Part shown: positions 10,512 through 10,631 of the stretch, one piece after another
Numbering within the stretch: position 1 is the stretch's first letter
Layout of the letters: each line of letters starts with the position of its first letter
NCBI GenBank assembly: GCA_026770585.1
Contig: MU646415.1
Coordinates: 682,415 to 693,045 of the forward strand
Source of the DNA: Baffinella frigidus
Lineage: Eukaryota; Cryptophyceae; Cryptomonadales; Baffinellaceae
Reading direction: 5' to 3'
Length of the DNA stretch: 10,631 bases
Notes under the pieces: generated by a model
Databases searched by the model: none
What the model saw: the letters and a program-made list of their open reading frames with translations, nothing else
What the model was told of the DNA's origin: nothing
Made by a program: the position numbers and the translations under genes

Positions 10512-10631
10512 GCATCTACCCGAAGCCCGAAACCCTCAACCCCAAACCCCAAACCTTCAACCTTAATCCCAACCCCAAACCCCAAACCTTCAACCTTAAT
10601 CCCAACCCCAAACCCCAAACCTTCAACCTTA

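Larger units (their letters stand above)
9987..10631. repeat. CCCGAAA / CCCTAAA repeat with AACCTTCAACCTTAATCC blocks
   Basis: The intron after exon E starts GTATCTACCCGAAACCCGAA and is filled by heptamer repeat. ATCTACCCGAA...AAACCTTCAACCTTAAT recurs at about 9989, 10209 and 10513. At the right edge AAACCTTCAACCTTAATCCC with AACCCCAAACCCC forms a tandem of about 33 bp, roughly three times. A small AT-rich patch (ACTACGGTATATTTACTACA) lies at about 10155-10182. Confidence 0.85.

Noticed and set aside
340-10631. CRISPR-like array from the regularly repeated units
   Set aside because: No fixed-length repeat with fixed-length unique spacers; the repeats are contiguous heptamers and the window is eukaryotic in character.

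Overview
This looks like a eukaryotic, intron-dominated nuclear locus, not a bacterial one. The whole window is threaded with degenerate heptamer repeats of the CCCTAAA/TTTAGGG telomere type, in both orientations. Coding sequence occurs only as short GT-AG-bounded pieces, with no bacterial operon structure. TTTAGGG-type telomeres occur in plants, green algae and several other algal and protist lineages. A microalga or protist with a repeat-rich genome is my best guess; no species can be assigned from this sequence alone.

The only gene I can support is the C-terminal permease domain of an FtsX/MacB-like (ABC3 permease, PF02687 type) membrane protein on the + strand. It is read from five short exons, A to E, in protein order: A, first membrane helix (1896-1970); B, the VEQR...VLRMLGAS cytosolic loop (4439-4523); C, second membrane segment (6374-6467); D, third membrane segment and LPIRK (7928-8028); E, the ALSSTLNDALD tail (9939-9986). 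Their splice phases agree at all four joins (2, 0, 1, 0). Together they make a continuous 403-nt reading frame of 134 codons. The 5' part of the gene and whatever follows exon E lie outside the window or were not recognised.

The striking point is that each exon sits in its own cluster of broken copies. A-like pieces fill about 1315-4090, B-like 4439-5577, C-like 5746-6695, D-like 6805-9132 and E-like 9515-10511. Protein order is kept from cluster to cluster, and in each cluster exactly one copy has an open frame plus both splice sites. The other copies are truncated, frameshifted, split by foldback elements, or fade directly into heptamer repeat.

Layout: 1-90 purine-rich simple repeat; 149-840 telomere-like repeat around a 60-bp direct repeat; 841-1314 a foldback element and TTGAC-rich DNA; 1315-4090 exon A cluster with nested foldbacks, GAGGGTG/GAGGGTT arrays and a 103-bp tandem repeat; 4091-4438 unassigned intron; 4439-5577 exon B cluster; 5578-6804 exon C cluster; 6805-9132 exon D cluster with three copies of a CCACACGGTGG-ended MITE, a 150-bp full foldback and two copies of a foldback that begins at a splice donor; 9133-9514 GGGTGTA array and start of the exon E intron; 9515-10631 exon E cluster with a TTGACATTTGGG array, a TA microsatellite and CCCGAAA/CCCTAAA repeats. 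Foldback (inverted-repeat) elements are unusually dense, about fifteen in 10.6 kb, and several sit inside exon copies.
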